This document shows, piece after piece, positions 14,947-27,730 of a DNA stretch of 64,000 bases; the stretch's first letter is position 1; every line of letters starts with the position of its first letter. Source of the stretch: Rhabdornis inornatus (Eukaryota; Chordata; Aves; Passeriformes; Rhabdornithidae); NCBI GenBank assembly GCA_013397075.1, contig VWZS01008203.1, positions 372,001-436,000 of the forward strand. The letters are read 5' to 3'. Below the pieces are notes generated by a model, which saw nothing but the letters and a program-made list of their open reading frames with translations, was not told the origin of the DNA and ran no database searches. A program made the position numbers and the translations under genes.

Positions 14947-15886
14947 TCAAGACACCTCAGTTTTTCACTTCTAACAAAAATAAGTAAATGAAAATAATAC
15001 ACTGCAAATGCCCAGTGCATTTAATACAACGTCTTAAATGTTTGGTTCTGATCAACTGCAGATTCGGTAAAAACTTCGATGTTCCCCAGCCCTCAATGGT
15101 GACCACTGAAACTTGATTACAGTCTGGTTTTGAATAGCAAAATATTATTTTTCTCCAAAAATGCAATATTATTATGATACTTTCTATGTCTGATTTTCTA
15201 ATATGCTAAGCATTCATCTTTCTCCTTGATTTCAAATGGATTTTTATATGCTCACAGCATGATTCATAAACTGTGTGACTTCTTTTCCATTCTATTTATG
15301 CTGTGAATTCAATAACAATTTGCTTCACAATATTCAAAATGAAACTTGAATAGAAATCAAAGTAAAATTATCCCTTTAGGAAACTTGGTTTATAAAGTAT
15401 AATACTGTTAGTTCATGAATTGACCCTATGACACCTGAAAACAAGATTCAAGAAGAAAGTAAAAAATTCATGTCTGTTTCTAGTTTTTCAAGCTTGGGTA
15501 ACATACACAATTTTTGGATTAGACACTTTTTATCATTTAGGCTAAGAATAAAAGGCTAATGTGACTGTATTGATGATTATTACGTCTATTTATCAGTCCC
15601 TCAGTTAATAACTTGCTGAGTTTTAAGTATATTTTGAGATTAAAAGTCTCTTTCATCCCAGCTATGTCAAGAATATGAATTGGAGATCTCAAAAAGAAGG
15701 CATGTAGAGTTATCCATTATGTATTGGCCAACAGTAGCCAGCATATACAGCACATGTACATGGACACCTCATCAGTTTGTGTGTGTCATTGAATCATTAG
15801 CTCAAATGTGTCAGTGCTGTTTTTTAACACTCCAAGGTTGTCAAAACAGACACTGGAAAATGGCCAGGGAGAACTGAGGGATGAAA
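14947..15886. repeat. Second copy of the 940-bp assembly duplicate
   Basis: Near-identical to 13760-14699 with equal length and four substitutions. It is the start of a contig (14947-16167) that should be merged onto the contig ending at 14699. Confidence 0.9.
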
Positions 15887-16168
15887 TGTGCTTGCCATCA
15901 GTAACCAAGCATTTTGCTCTGCTGCTTGTGTACCAACCTGCTTTACTTTTTCAGTTATTAACACTCCACCTTTTAGGCAACTCATGTGCAGTAATGAGTC
16001 TCACCATCACAGGTAAGAGGACTCTGGTCATGCATCTTGTATATTGATAACTCAGTAGCTACTTATACTTGATAAACCAATGCATTTCAAAATTGCTCTT
16101 TTGTTTAAAGCAGAAACGTGATCTATTCCTTCTCAAAAAAGGAACAGAAAGTGTATATAATATAATAN

Positions 16169-16242
16169 GTTCAAAGTGGTTATTTTTCAAAATTCAGTCT
16201 TATTAAAAAAAAAATTGAAATTAAATTATCACAATTTGGCCA
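16169..16242. repeat. 74-bp contig-end overlap
   Basis: Exact repeat of 14872-14945, starting directly after the N at 16168. It includes a run of ten A and is the overlap between the misplaced short contig and the right-hand contig. Confidence 0.9.
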
Positions 16243-17894
16243 ATGAATGTTGGAATGCCATTTTTAATTTTTTGGAAGAATAGTATATTATACATATTCC
16301 TGCCATTTCCAATTGGAAGGTCTTTCAATCTGTTCTGGATCACATAATTTATTTTTCCCAAAGTCTGCACGTCTTTACAACTACGACATGGAGTAATGTG
16401 TAGGTTCAGGACAATGGCTAGCACCATGGCAAGTGTTCAAAAAATTGGTATATCATTATTTCATCTTTCATCTCCTTCAAAATATGGTAATGCGGGCTGT
16501 ATTTATGAAATCAGGGCTGAAATGTACTGTGCTCTCCCCCTATTCCAAAAATAATAAAGAACAGATAGGGATAAGTGCAATATGGGATAGCAATTTTGAC
16601 TAGCTATGTAAGCTAAGCATTTTACAGTCATATGTTACGGTCAATAACGTTTTTCTTGAAAGCAAAAATCTACAAGCAAAGTAAAAAAGTAATAAGAAGC
16701 ATGGAAAACAAAATCTACAGTTTTTTGCCATTTATCTGGAAGAGGGGAAAAAAAAGTTATGAATTCCTCTCTATTACTTTCCAATAGCATCAAATATGCA
16801 AAACTTTCCAAACATGAAAAATTCTTTTGTGCATATTAACATCATCCAGCAGTAGAAAAGACATTTCTTCTCCCGACAGATAATAGAACCATATCCTAAT
16901 ATTTAAAAACTACATGCATATAAACTATAAACTAAAACATAAACTATATCCTATTTTAAAAAGAGAATAAATCTGTAGTGCTTGTTTTTTTCTCACATAC
17001 TGAGACAAACACAAACACTAAGTTGGTTTGTTTATTTTCTCACAAACGGCCGCGTATTTTCATATACTAAAGGACATGATCTAGGGACCTTAAGATCAAG
17101 GCAATATTCATAATAAAACCTTCCACAGGTTGCCCTGGAAGCTGACTATATCTGGACAAAAAAGTCCAAGTTAGAACTATCCTTGCAGAAAGAGATTAGC
17201 AAGATTTCCCGATTAAAATGGCTTCCCTCATTTTCCTTAGTCTTACCACCCTTTATTAGACAGCACAAGCCAAAATATGAGATAAAGATGACACAACTAT
17301 GCTTCAAAAGGCTGCTGGAAATTCTTGGATACATGAGGAAGCAATGAAACTTGTCAATTAAACAGAAATGAGACAGCTGATACATTTCAAAAACTGTTGT
17401 GGATTTGGAACAGTTAAACTAATTTTATTTTCTTCAGAATATAGTTGTGTCAGGCTAAATATTTAATGTGTACTTGTGAATTTTACCTTGGTTTTAGACT
17501 GTAAAAAAAAAATAAGTCATAAACACCCAAATTATATAATTCTTTAAAAGGCTTTTTAAACAGTTGTGATTTCAAATGTGTTTTTTATGCCAACATGTAT
17601 TCCCACTGTTTTAAAATACATCCTTTAAAAATGCGATTTATCTGAGCTGCTAATTTCTACTCAGTTTGTGTTAATTTATTTGTAAATTCTGTTTTTCTGT
17701 TTCTCTAATAACATACAATTTGACACTTTGAAATAGGAAACTGAATACTCTGACATCTTTTTATAGTACCAGAAGCAACAAAAGCAGAACAGTATGGGGT
17801 TATCATCAGTCTGTACTGTAGCTTTACGTATAAGGACAGAGTTTGGCCTTAAGTCTGTATTTCTAAATATTTCAGCTATATGAGATGTGAATGG
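16243..17894. other. Gene-free stretch
   Basis: AT-rich DNA with no recognised gene or transposon. Minus-strand ORFs at 16221-16427 and 17146-17385 have no domain or family match. A loose ATAAACT-like repetition occurs around 16918-16950. Confidence 0.5.
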
Positions 17895-17985
17895 ACAGGG
17901 TGCAATATCATCTAGGTTGCCTTAATGAGATGATATTGTGAAGTCCTTTCCAATCTGGGCTGTTCTATTGTTCTATGACTCTATA
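17895..17985 (+). mobile_element. Short CR1 3' tail
   Basis: The end 'gaagtcctttccaatctgggctgttctattgttctatgactctat' matches the CR1 3' terminus with its degenerate octamers. Only about 90 bp survive. Inside it an exact 11-bp inverted repeat (17903-17913 and 17928-17938) could fold into a small hairpin. Confidence 0.7.
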
Positions 17986-18054
17986 AGGGTAGCACATCTT
18001 TTTTTAATGACTCATTTCAACAAGATAACCGATAAGAAATGACAGATATGGACC

Positions 18055-18145
18055 GTCTACTTAGTAGCTGGTCTTTGTGATCCTTGTGGGTACCTTCCAA
18101 CCCAGAATATCCTGTTTCCTGATTCTTTGTTTCTGTGATTTCCAT
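18055..18145 (+). mobile_element. Short CR1 3' tail, second copy
   Basis: Contains 'gatccttgtgggtaccttcc' followed by 'aacccagaatatcctg' and decayed octamers 'gattctttgtttctgtgatt'. This is the subfamily ending with a 'gatcctTGTGGGTccc' block, unlike the neighbouring copy at 17895-17985, so the two are separate insertions in the same orientation. Confidence 0.7.
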
Positions 18146-20619
18146 GCCTTTATGGAATCCACTAACATGTATGATAACTCCTGACTGGTGTCTTTGCTAT
18201 GTTCTCTGGTATAAATAGAACACTAAATGAGTTTCTAGCGAGTAAGTGATGGTTAAGTGTGAAGTAAAGTATGGTGAGACATGATGAGACATGATAGCAG
18301 AAGGTTTCCATTTATGTAACATGATTTCTTTATTTTTGTAGGATCTGTATAATTTTGGTCCACCTGAAGTCAACAGGTTTTGCAGACTCTCCCGGGCAGC
18401 CCCCTCCCACTGCAGGATCAGTCTGAGGGTCTTGGAGGGCCTTGGGCTGAGTTGAAATGTGGTCTTAGACCAGACAGTGAAGAGGGAAAAGGGACAGTAA
18501 GGCTAGAGAATACCTTCAGGGTCGAGGCATTCACTGTGTCATTCTTTTAGATGCTATCCTTTATAGTTTGTTATTCAGGACAGTGGTGAGAAGGTTTTTG
18601 GGTTTGAGTGTGGGTTTTTTTGTTTGTTTGAAGATAAATATATGAAAAGGTTTCCTGTGTTGCTCCCTTTGGCTCATTTATGGCTCATGCATAAGGACCT
18701 TCACTTGCAACCACTTATAAAATTCCTTCCAGGAGGAATAAAATAGCTTATCCTAATTACCTTTTCCAAATGGTACATGCTGTCCTGCCTCAATAATTGA
18801 TTTGCTTATGGCACTTACAAATTTTCAATATTGTGCCACTATTCTAACAATAACAAGTAGAAGCATGAACATTGAAGGTTATTATTTACTAGCCACAGCT
18901 CAGTGCACCATATAATCAAATCCTTTGTCAGAGCATCCTGCCACATAATCAGATCTTGTGAATTGTCAAAGGCAATTTTATAAATATATATATTCATTTA
19001 AAGCCTCAGGCTTGTCATGGCATAAGATAAGCACATTTTTCTTTCATTTTCATGCTTTTCCAGTTCTTTATATATGTAGTAATTACATTGTCTTCATACA
19101 GTTTCTACAATGAGAAGTAACACTATATATTTCTATAGCATGCTATACATAAAATCTAACAACAACAGTTATTAGATTAAATAGTTGATTTAATGGTTAT
19201 TTTTTCCCCATATAGCATCATTTAAAGATTCATGTCATTAACCAGATTTTATAATGAGCAATGTAATGCACACCACAAAATTAGAAGAATCAGGAAACCC
19301 ACAAAGAGGGCACATCTTCCTCAAGTTGGTATAGTTTAAGATGCCAGATTCACTTCTTGCTCTGGAAAAATACTGAACACCTTTGGAATTTTTATTTATT
19401 ACAAGGAACAGGTTGGAAGATTTGTCATAGTTTTTGTTTTTAATTATTCGAACAAGAAATTCCAAAATTGAAATAAAACTGTGAAAAGACTGGTTGGTTC
19501 AATGTAGGAAAAAGGTATTAGAAAAATATTACTAGAAGGAAAATTTCCTAAAAAATTGCTGGAATTATTACAATAGAGGATGTTAAATGTTAAAAATATT
19601 AGAAAACAAGTAATTTTATGTAAAAATTTTGACATAATATTCTGTATATTCAAAGCTTGTTTTCAAAAATTAGGTGAGCAATGGCTTTAGAATCTCAGAA
19701 AAAACTTGAAGTTTTCAGAGGTCTATTCTATCTGTATATGAGACTTTAGTATTTGCAGTGGTATAGCCCCAATGAGATATTCTGCAGGTGCTGCAGAAAG
19801 CATTTTATAGTTCAAATAGAGTTTGTGCTTAGTCTGTAGTCTCCATACATCCTCATTGACCGTGCTCTAATTGGATGGTGATGAAGAAGACATCTGCCAG
19901 ATTAAAAAAAAAACATAATCAAGTAATATGTCAGCCAGAACAATAGTGAGGAAAAAAGAGAGAGGGAAGATAGAAGCAGTAACAATATCCCAATTAAAAC
20001 GAAGAACAAAACAGTTGAAGTGCAGATGAGTGCCAGCTTTCTTCAGGCGGTACAGACAATGAGACCTGTGCAAACACATCTAAGATAAGTTGGAGAAGAG
20101 GTGGCTGTATCATGGAAAAATAGTCCTGAAATAAGTAATTGAATAATATTGCCAGGATTTAGCTGTAACAAATGAAGCAGTGCATTTTCTTGAATGCATA
20201 TCGTATGTAAAGTGACATTCAGGGTGTGAAGTGTTAGATAAACAGTGACTAATTCTTGAAAACAGTATACCTTAGCCTCGGCTTCCCTTAAAATCCTGAT
20301 TATTGGATGTTGTGATTTATTGATTTACTTTACACAGAAAAGAAAGAAGGTTATAGAGAGGCCATAGTTCTATTTGATATATCTAATGTGATATCATATG
20401 CATGAGGTGTCATCTGCACTATTAAATTGCAGGGAATTTTATTTCATTTACTTTTTTGATTGTTTCTAACAACAATTCAGTCAGGGTATGGATATGTCTA
20501 AATTAGAACATTTCTTTAGATTCAAAGGATGTTTCATTCAAACTACTGGGTAGGTTTATGCATTGCAGAAGTCCCCAGGTACATGTTTCTAGGCTAAATT
20601 TTCAGTCCAGACCTGAGTC
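18146..20619. other. Gene-free stretch
   Basis: No gene is recognised. A GC-richer patch at about 18360-18540 stands out from the AT-rich background but shows no ORF of note and no repeat family I can name. Minus-strand ORFs at 19238-19465, 19444-19653 and 19867-20079 are AT-driven and have no family resemblance. Confidence 0.5.
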
Positions 20620-21310
20620 CAAGGAGAGCTATGCTGCTGCAGAAGCTCCATGTCCCAGGTTCAACAAGTGGCAAGGCTGAAGATACACATTGCCATCAGG
20701 CACATGCACACAGAGTACATGTGTGCACCACACGCAGACAAAGTTGGCCATTGAGCACTGACACACAGTCATTTACACCAACACAGACAGCACCAGCAGC
20801 TTCATCTGTCTTCCCCCTCACTGGCACCAGGCACACAGACCCTCTGGCCTGTGGTCCAGTCCAGCTGCTGACACCCAGACCTCGCTCACTCCAGGTGCTG
20901 GTATCACAGGCCTCTACAACCCACTCCAGCTGCTGGCATTTACCTTGTGATACACACATATGCATGAAAGAGAATTCCTCATCCAAGGAAAGAGCTGGAA
21001 AGGAATTTCAAGAGGTGTACAGATCACAGTGGTTAGGCACAAGGCATGGGCAGAAAGGCATACAAAACAATTTAATCACCACCATCCTCTTTTCATCACC
21101 ATATTATTCTTTTCATACACCTTTCCCTTCCCAAATCACCTAGACCTTCCCACTGTTTGTTCCCCAAACATGTTCTCTAAACATGTGTTAAGAAGTCCTG
21201 TGCAATTCCAAAATTCCCCTGCATCCCATAATGTATCCCCCTCTGTAAACAGTGACCCTCCTCAGTGCAAAATGTGCTCCTGCAGCATTGATACACTTTG
21301 ATGTGATATT
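20620..21310. repeat. GC-richer block with degenerate minisatellite
   Basis: This block is distinctly richer in G+C than its flanks. Between about 20855 and 20945 a degenerate unit with core 'ctccagctgctggcat' recurs three times at about 33-bp spacing (cores near 20860, 20892 and 20925). A 170-codon ORF (20631-21143, plus strand) and an antisense 96-codon ORF span the block. Their products are rich in T, H, S and C with no domain I recognise, so I treat them as consequences of composition. Because a CR1 tail follows directly at 21315, the block could be an unrecognised retroelement-derived or LTR-like sequence, but I cannot name it. Confidence 0.45.
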
Positions 21311-21314
21311 TATG

Positions 21315-21378
21315 ATTATTATGATTAAAGATGATCTTTAAGGTCCCTTCCAACCCAGGCCATTTTCTGATTCTATGT
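21315..21378 (+). mobile_element. CR1 3' tail
   Basis: 'gatctttaaggtcccttcc' followed by 'aacccaggccattttctgattctatg' is a well-preserved CR1 3' terminus. No clear CR1 ORF2 sequence precedes it, so the insertion is very short or its body is the unidentified block at 20620-21310. Confidence 0.85.
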
Positions 21379-22879
21379 GTTTCACAAGTAGACTTTTAAA
21401 CTGAGGCTTTCCTGAAAAAGCTATGGGAGAGAACTGGACAGGACATGCCTTTCTGTGAAGTCTTAATTTGTGTGCCTGTGCCCTTGTTCTCCTGGGAATT
21501 GGTGGAAATCAAAGTTTGATATGCTGACAACATCTGTGAGGGTCCTGGGCATAGCTGAGGCAAGGTGCTATTTGGGCTCCCCTCCTGCCATGGTCTCTGT
21601 GCCCCACAGATGACCTTTTATCACATATCTGTATATCACAGATTTCTTATGTTTATTTATGTGCACAGCCAAATGTCTGAAGAAGTTCTGCCTTAAGAAC
21701 AGAGACAGAACTATCAGTTGTATAGTGAATAAAGTGAATCACATATTTGAACTTCAGTACGCAGAACTCACCTTAGACAGCCCAGGGTCAGAAGGGACTG
21801 ATGTGTTGATGTCTCTCTCTCACAGGACAGAGTGAGCTAGGGGAAGGTCATCTGGAAGTATATTCCTTATTACTGTAGAAGGATGCACCCTCAAGAAGTG
21901 TTGACACTTGTCAGTCCATTACAACTTGCTAGGAATTTTTCCCTGTCTTCTATTTACCTGCATAGGCATATCCATAAGAGTGATGCAAAGAAAAATGTAA
22001 TTAAGTAGAATACAATATTGGGGTGTTTTACAAATTGTTTCCTCACAATGGCATTTTATCAAAGAGGAGAGGTTATTGCACTGCTTGTTCTTGTTTTGGC
22101 AGTATTTGGTTTTTAATTACTTGAGTGATGGATCTACAGTGCCTCTTGGTTAGTCTGCACGACTTGGCAGGCTGGAAAGGATACCCTTCTAAAGGGCAAG
22201 GCTAGAATGCCAAATGATTGTGACAAATTAGGAAGCCTCGCTGAAATAAATAAGACGTCCATCAAGATGGACAAGTGCAGAGCACTACAATGAGAAGAAA
22301 GAAGCTGAAGAAAAATGATCTAGAGGATGACTGGCCAAGCAGCAGTTCCGCAGTTACCACCTGGTCTTAACTGAGCCTTCTTAGATACGTGGAATCATGC
22401 TATCATAGTGCTGGTGGTATGAGTTTCTGGGAGGCACCAAGTGCAGCCTGTACAGGATATTTCCAGCACTACATCAAGTCAACTGTTACTTTTTTTAGGC
22501 AGCATGAGTTGAAAATGTCTGTTACATCTTTGTTCTCAGTCCAAAGTGATTTTCGTCTGTGCAACAGATTCACTGTCACTATCTGTTCCTAGTCCTTTCT
22601 CGAACAGTCTGGAGTAAAGCACTCAATAACCCTTGATGTGTGTAGTACTTCATTCAAGAAATATGAATTTTTTCAATTTCTCAGTCCATAGGCCTTTCTA
22701 GATTAGTTTTCTACTCTGGTCAGCAGGTTTCTGACTCAATATTTTAGTTAGACTATATCTTGTTATGGAGCTTATTCTAGTAGACATACTAGATGTCGTG
22801 ATAAGAAAGACCTGCTGGCATAGCATTGGACACATGCTCTGGAATATGGAAGCAGCAATACTTTTTGCAGACCAATGCG
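21379..22879. other. Intergenic stretch, possible old LTR-like piece
   Basis: No gene is recognised. The part at about 21420-21850 is GC-richer and carries an AATAAA signal at about 21728 in a context that loosely recalls the 3' part of a retroviral LTR. I could not find matching TG/CA ends or a partner copy, so this is only a suspicion. The ORFs at 22389-22592 and 22698-22950 have no family resemblance. Confidence 0.35.
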
Positions 22880-23052
22880 TATTGTATCCCAGAGAAGTCA
22901 TGGGTACCCCATCCTGGAAAGGTTCAAGGCCAGGCTGCCTGAGGCTCTGAGAAACCTGGTCTAGGTGTCCCTGCCCATGGCAATGCAGTTGGAAATAAAT
23001 TATTTTTAAGGTCCCTTTAGACCATCGTTCTATGGTTCCATGATTCCATGAA
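22880..23052 (+). mobile_element. CR1 LINE 3' fragment
   Basis: Shows the CR1 succession 'cccagagaagtcatggg', 'ccatcctggaaaggttcaag', 'aggctctgagaaacctggtc', 'tgtccctgcccatggcaatg', 'ttttaaggtccctttagacc' and terminal octamers 'ttccatgattccatga'. The copy is 5'-truncated and moderately diverged. Confidence 0.9.
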
Positions 23053-26000
23053 TATTGCAGAAAGAGTCCCTAGCTCAGTCAAAAAAAGTTACACGGAGAA
23101 ATGTTTGGACAGCTTAAAGCAAAAGAGATCCTGACATTCATCTCATATAAGTACGGTGTGGATGCTTAAGCTAAGAAGACCCAGAAGAAAATAAGTCTGA
23201 ATGTAAAAATCAGAGTAAACCTTGAAGCATGGCTTAACAAAACACTATTGCAGAAAAAGACTGGTGAGAACTGCATGAAAGACACTTGAAGTGTGTCCTC
23301 TAGTCTGCTCAATGCTGATAAAGCATATACTAGAGCCTTTTATCCTACTGAAGTCATCATTCTTTCGGAAAAGATAAAACAGAATTAACTAGTGGGAGAT
23401 CAGTACAGAATGGCAATAATGATAGTTGACTTCAAAGACAAGAGTATTTGGGGCTGATTTGTCTGGGGACAAGAATGCTGAGGGTACCAAGATCAGACAA
23501 CTGAAAATGAGAAAAGCATGAACTCTGTCATGAGACTAAGGCAAGGAATAGCAGGTAAAAGTAAATCCAGGAAGGTACAGTATTAGATATTAAAAAAAAA
23601 TATTTACCAACAATAAGGATAGTTCAGCACTAGCTTACGAGAGAAGACTGTAGACTCTCCGAAACAGGGGGGGATTTTAAAAAGCAAATTAGACAAATAC
23701 CTGATAGGAATGATTTCACTACCCTGGGGCACAGTATGGATTAGACAGTTTCTCAATGATCTTTGAAGGCTTTTTTCCTGTGAAACAATTGCAATGTAAA
23801 TATCCAAACATTCTATTAATATTGCCGCTAATACAATAAATACTGCTGCTAAGGAAAAGCATACTCAATGCTTCTAGAAAGCTACAAGAGGCGAAACAAA
23901 ACAAAAACACTTGCATTGTAGAGCATTTGGAAATTAGAATATGAAATGTATTTACTCCTAGATTTAGAAGTTACATACTACTCCTAGTAAAACCATACTT
24001 TCTAGTCTGAAATCAGAAAATATAGTTTACTGTATTGAAGCTGGATTTGGCCCTTCATTTTGCCTGTCTTTATTCAGGGGTAATTTTTCACAGTGATAGA
24101 CACTGGACAAAATCTTGACGTCTGAATTCTTAATCTGCTTATCTAATATGAAATATGATTAAGGGTTACATTTAAGTTTTTTGTTCTTGACCTAAAATGT
24201 GTCATTGTATCTGCTTCTGATGATAAAGAGTTGTATAATCTCATGAAGAAAGAGCAAGACACAGCTGGCTAATTTTCTTATCAACAACCACTATAGTGCT
24301 TTGATAAAAATGAAAACTTTGGACACACATAAGAATGGAAACTGATATAAAGAATATATTGGTTTCTGAACTAAAATTGCTAATCTTGCAAAAGGGGGTT
24401 GTTGTCATCATGACCTTCTACTAATAAACATTAAAATACAGAACTATTTAACTTAATTTTGTAGCTATTCCTGCAGTGCATGCAAATGGAATTTAATTAA
24501 AGATGAAAAAAGTTACATTAGATAATGTTTTTGACCTCCTGCCCAATTACTGTCTATAAATATACCAACCTCTGTTTCTGGCAAGCATATTTCAAATGAA
24601 ACAAAAATATATGAAAGAATTATACCTATTGAATAGAGTTCAATAATATTCAGAAGCACCGGATGCTCTCTAAACACAAGAAAAATCGTTTTTGTCTCAA
24701 AGACCTTGCAATTTCAAGCGCCAAAACTGAGAAATGTAAAAAATAAACATAAGCAACACAATCAGTATAAAAATAAGCATGTGTAATACTTGTGTGTTTC
24801 TTTTTGCTCTTTTTGAAGCTGAGCACATATATTTCATCACCTACTCTTCTCACTTCTATTAAGCCATTTTTTCTTTCTTCAGTATTGAGCACCCATTTCT
24901 ATTCCTACACTTTTATGCACTTTTGATTCATCTGAATCAGTTACATTATTGTACATACTTTTAAATGGAGAGGTTGTCGCTCTTTGCTATGCAGATGTGT
25001 ACATGACTGTAAGTGAACCTCGTTACTGGACTGTTTGTGTCTTTGGATACTTGCAAAAGGTAATGGCATGCTGGGTTAAAAAAAGAGAAGTAGAGTAGTA
25101 ACTGTCATGCTCTAGTTTCTATACTGGTTACTTTCATGGTTTTCAAGCTTTCCACAGCTACTCATGTGCAGTCAATTTATATTTTAAAAAGAGTATTTAA
25201 AGTCTTATTATTAGAAAAGTTTTGATCTGCTTCTCATGAGTAGATACAACACATGGAACAGAAGACTTTTCCTGCCTACCAATCTAAAGAACCCATTTTG
25301 AAGCACTCTTCAAAGATTTCAGTTACCAAATAAAAGTAGTCGACCTAGGAAGTCCACCCTGCTTCTTTCTTCCCCAACAGATGTGCCTAACACAGGTATA
25401 GGAGAAAGAATTGTTTTCTTAGAATTTCAGCTTCTCCATAATGGCTCAATTATAATTTTCTTGATAGAGAATTTTTCCCTGTACTGTATGCAATTATGTC
25501 TTAATCTCACTGTTGATGAAATGGAACTCCAGCATTCAAAGGTCAATCTTTCAACTTTTATAATAGAAATGGTGACAAAAATAGTCATAGGCACAAAGCA
25601 GATATTTAATTGTATGTTCTAAAGAGTTGCTGCTGCTATCAGTAGACTTGAAATTGCCATTCATTAAGACATCAAAAAAAGCCCGCAGTTACAAAAAAAG
25701 AAACATCCAAAATAACTAAAATCACAGCCAAATGCAGTAGTAGCTAGTTCATCATCAAAGCTCTAGTAGTTCAATCTACTCAAAAAGTGTGAATAAACTT
25801 TGTCAGCTCCTGCATTCATGATGAAAATCAGTGATAAAAATCTTATTTAAATCAGAAAATGAAGCATATTGACTAGTTTAACTGTCTTGACAGATCAAGA
25901 CCCTGAAGTAGCTTCTAGACTTACACTGAGAAGCATTGCTATGTACCAACAGTGATGTACTTTGCAAAGAACAAAGAATTTGTAAAGAAAAAAGGAGACA

Positions 26001-27624
26001 AATTTCTACTTGTTTCCATTAGCCATATTAAAGCAGAATTACACCCTCCCACTCATTTTTAGGGATGAATCTGCACTAAACCTTCTCTTTTGGCCTCAGT
26101 GCTCTGTGATGTTAGATGTTAGCTCTCGTCTATAGTTACATGAAAAAGGACTTAAACAAATAAAAATCTGGTTGAATCTTAAACATTTCTACCTACAGCA
26201 AGTGGAGTGAGACAGCCAAGTCAGTTTATTCTGAAAGCTATGATGTTCCGATAGATATTAGCAAATTGAAGTAACAAGAATAAAGCAGCATTAACCGAAG
26301 ATTTATTCAGCCATAAAGCTAGAAAATAAGAGTAATTCAGATTATTTCACTCTGAAATTCATCTATTCTAACAGAACACTTTAAAATATATGCTTTATAG
26401 GATACCGGTATCTACAGAAAACAGACTAAAAAAAATGTGTGTAACTTGTCCAGGTGATGAGGAAAACTCACAAATTACTGCCATACCTACAAGTATAGAT
26501 TTAGCTGTCAAAATTTGCAGTAGGATTATGCAAAATTATCCAATTTTGCAGCAACCACTTACAAAACGCATTTTCTGGAATGCTTTTCTCCAGATAGCAC
26601 TTTTATTTAATTCAGCAATGCTGGGCACATCAAAGACACCTGAAGACCTTTATCACCTATGCAGAATTCCATACATAATCTCAAAAAAATTTTGGTTTTA
26701 CTGTTAATATAATTTTGACAAATATCTTACAACTTTTTCACAAGGAATAAGACAGCAGTTATAAAAGTTATGGAAAACTGACAAAAATGTTTTATTCCTT
26801 TCATAATTTGAAGTGTGACATTCCTATTAATAAAAAAATTACAGTAAGGAAGATATATATATTAACTTCAGATCACGGCAGACAACTTGTAAATACCAAG
26901 TCTTCTTCAGAAGAGTGATAGTAATAAAATTGTACATAGTTTATGATCACATATGGTGGATTTTTTGCAATTTGGATCAGTTACAATAATCTTTTTTGTA
27001 GAATACACAGTTTACAAGGCAATGCTACCTTTCAGAGAGCAAGACTGCACTCTACCCTTTATCTTTCTTTGATTAATTACAAAATTCAATGTGTCTGGCC
27101 TTTTCACTTCTACAACTGTGTGTTCCCACTTGCAGGAATGGTTAATTCAAAAAGGCATTTATGTTCAGTGTTTAACACAACTTTATGAACTGAGGACATA
27201 GGACATAAAGTAATGACTTACTATGAGACTTACAGAGATCTTCCAGTGAGAAGATTTTTTTGTCTGACCTTAAAATATAGCGACAATTTTTACCTAACTT
27301 TTTCATTAGATCAAGAAGTGATCCCGAAACTATAGCATTTCTGCTATATTCCAAGTTATATGCATTTAAATATGCATTTTTAAAAAGTCTTACTTTTTTA
27401 TTTTGTGTATAGCTATATGTTAAATTCAAAGTTGCCTCTATCAAATAGTCTTGAAAGACCATATTACATTAAGTAGCAATGGTAATAATCATTGAATAAA
27501 AAGTACCTTTCTGATTTTTAAAAAAATATTTACTGCATATCTTTTTCCTGTCCAAACTCAGCAAAAGCTATAAAATGTCTCATTGCAAGAGATTGGATAT
27601 GGCACTTTTTAAAAATATATTTTG
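23053..27624. other. Gene-free stretch
   Basis: About 4.6 kb of AT-rich sequence without a recognised gene, transposon or long simple repeat. The longest ORF, 26390-26707 (+), encodes 105 residues without a visible motif, signal peptide or family match. Confidence 0.5.
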
Positions 27625-27730
27625 TGTCATAGGTTCACAGAATGTAAGGCCAGAAGATCTCATTTCAAACATCCAATACAACTGCATAAATACCTAGGCT
27701 GAATTAACTGAACTTCAAAATAACTTGAAA
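27625..27730 (-). mobile_element. Very old CR1-like fragment
   Basis: The plus strand reads 'ggttcacagaatgtaaggcc' then 'agaagatctcatttcaaacatccaatac', which resembles inverted CR1-type tails found widely in turtles and crocodilians ('aaggccagaagggacc' theme) rather than the younger avian tails elsewhere in this window. It would then predate the bird radiation. The identification rests on a short match. Confidence 0.5.

Noticed and set aside
13760..15886. Tandem duplication creating a pair of identical small genes (ORFs at 13770-13979 / 14957-15166 and 14493-14690 / 15680-15877)
   Set aside because: Copy edges coincide exactly with single Ns and the flanking contig ends overlap elsewhere, so this is an unmerged assembly duplicate. 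The ORFs also have no protein-like features.
20631..21143. 170-codon plus-strand ORF as a gene
   Set aside because: No recognisable domain, biased composition, part of a repeat-like GC-rich block, and an equally open antisense frame overlaps it. No splice or promoter evidence.
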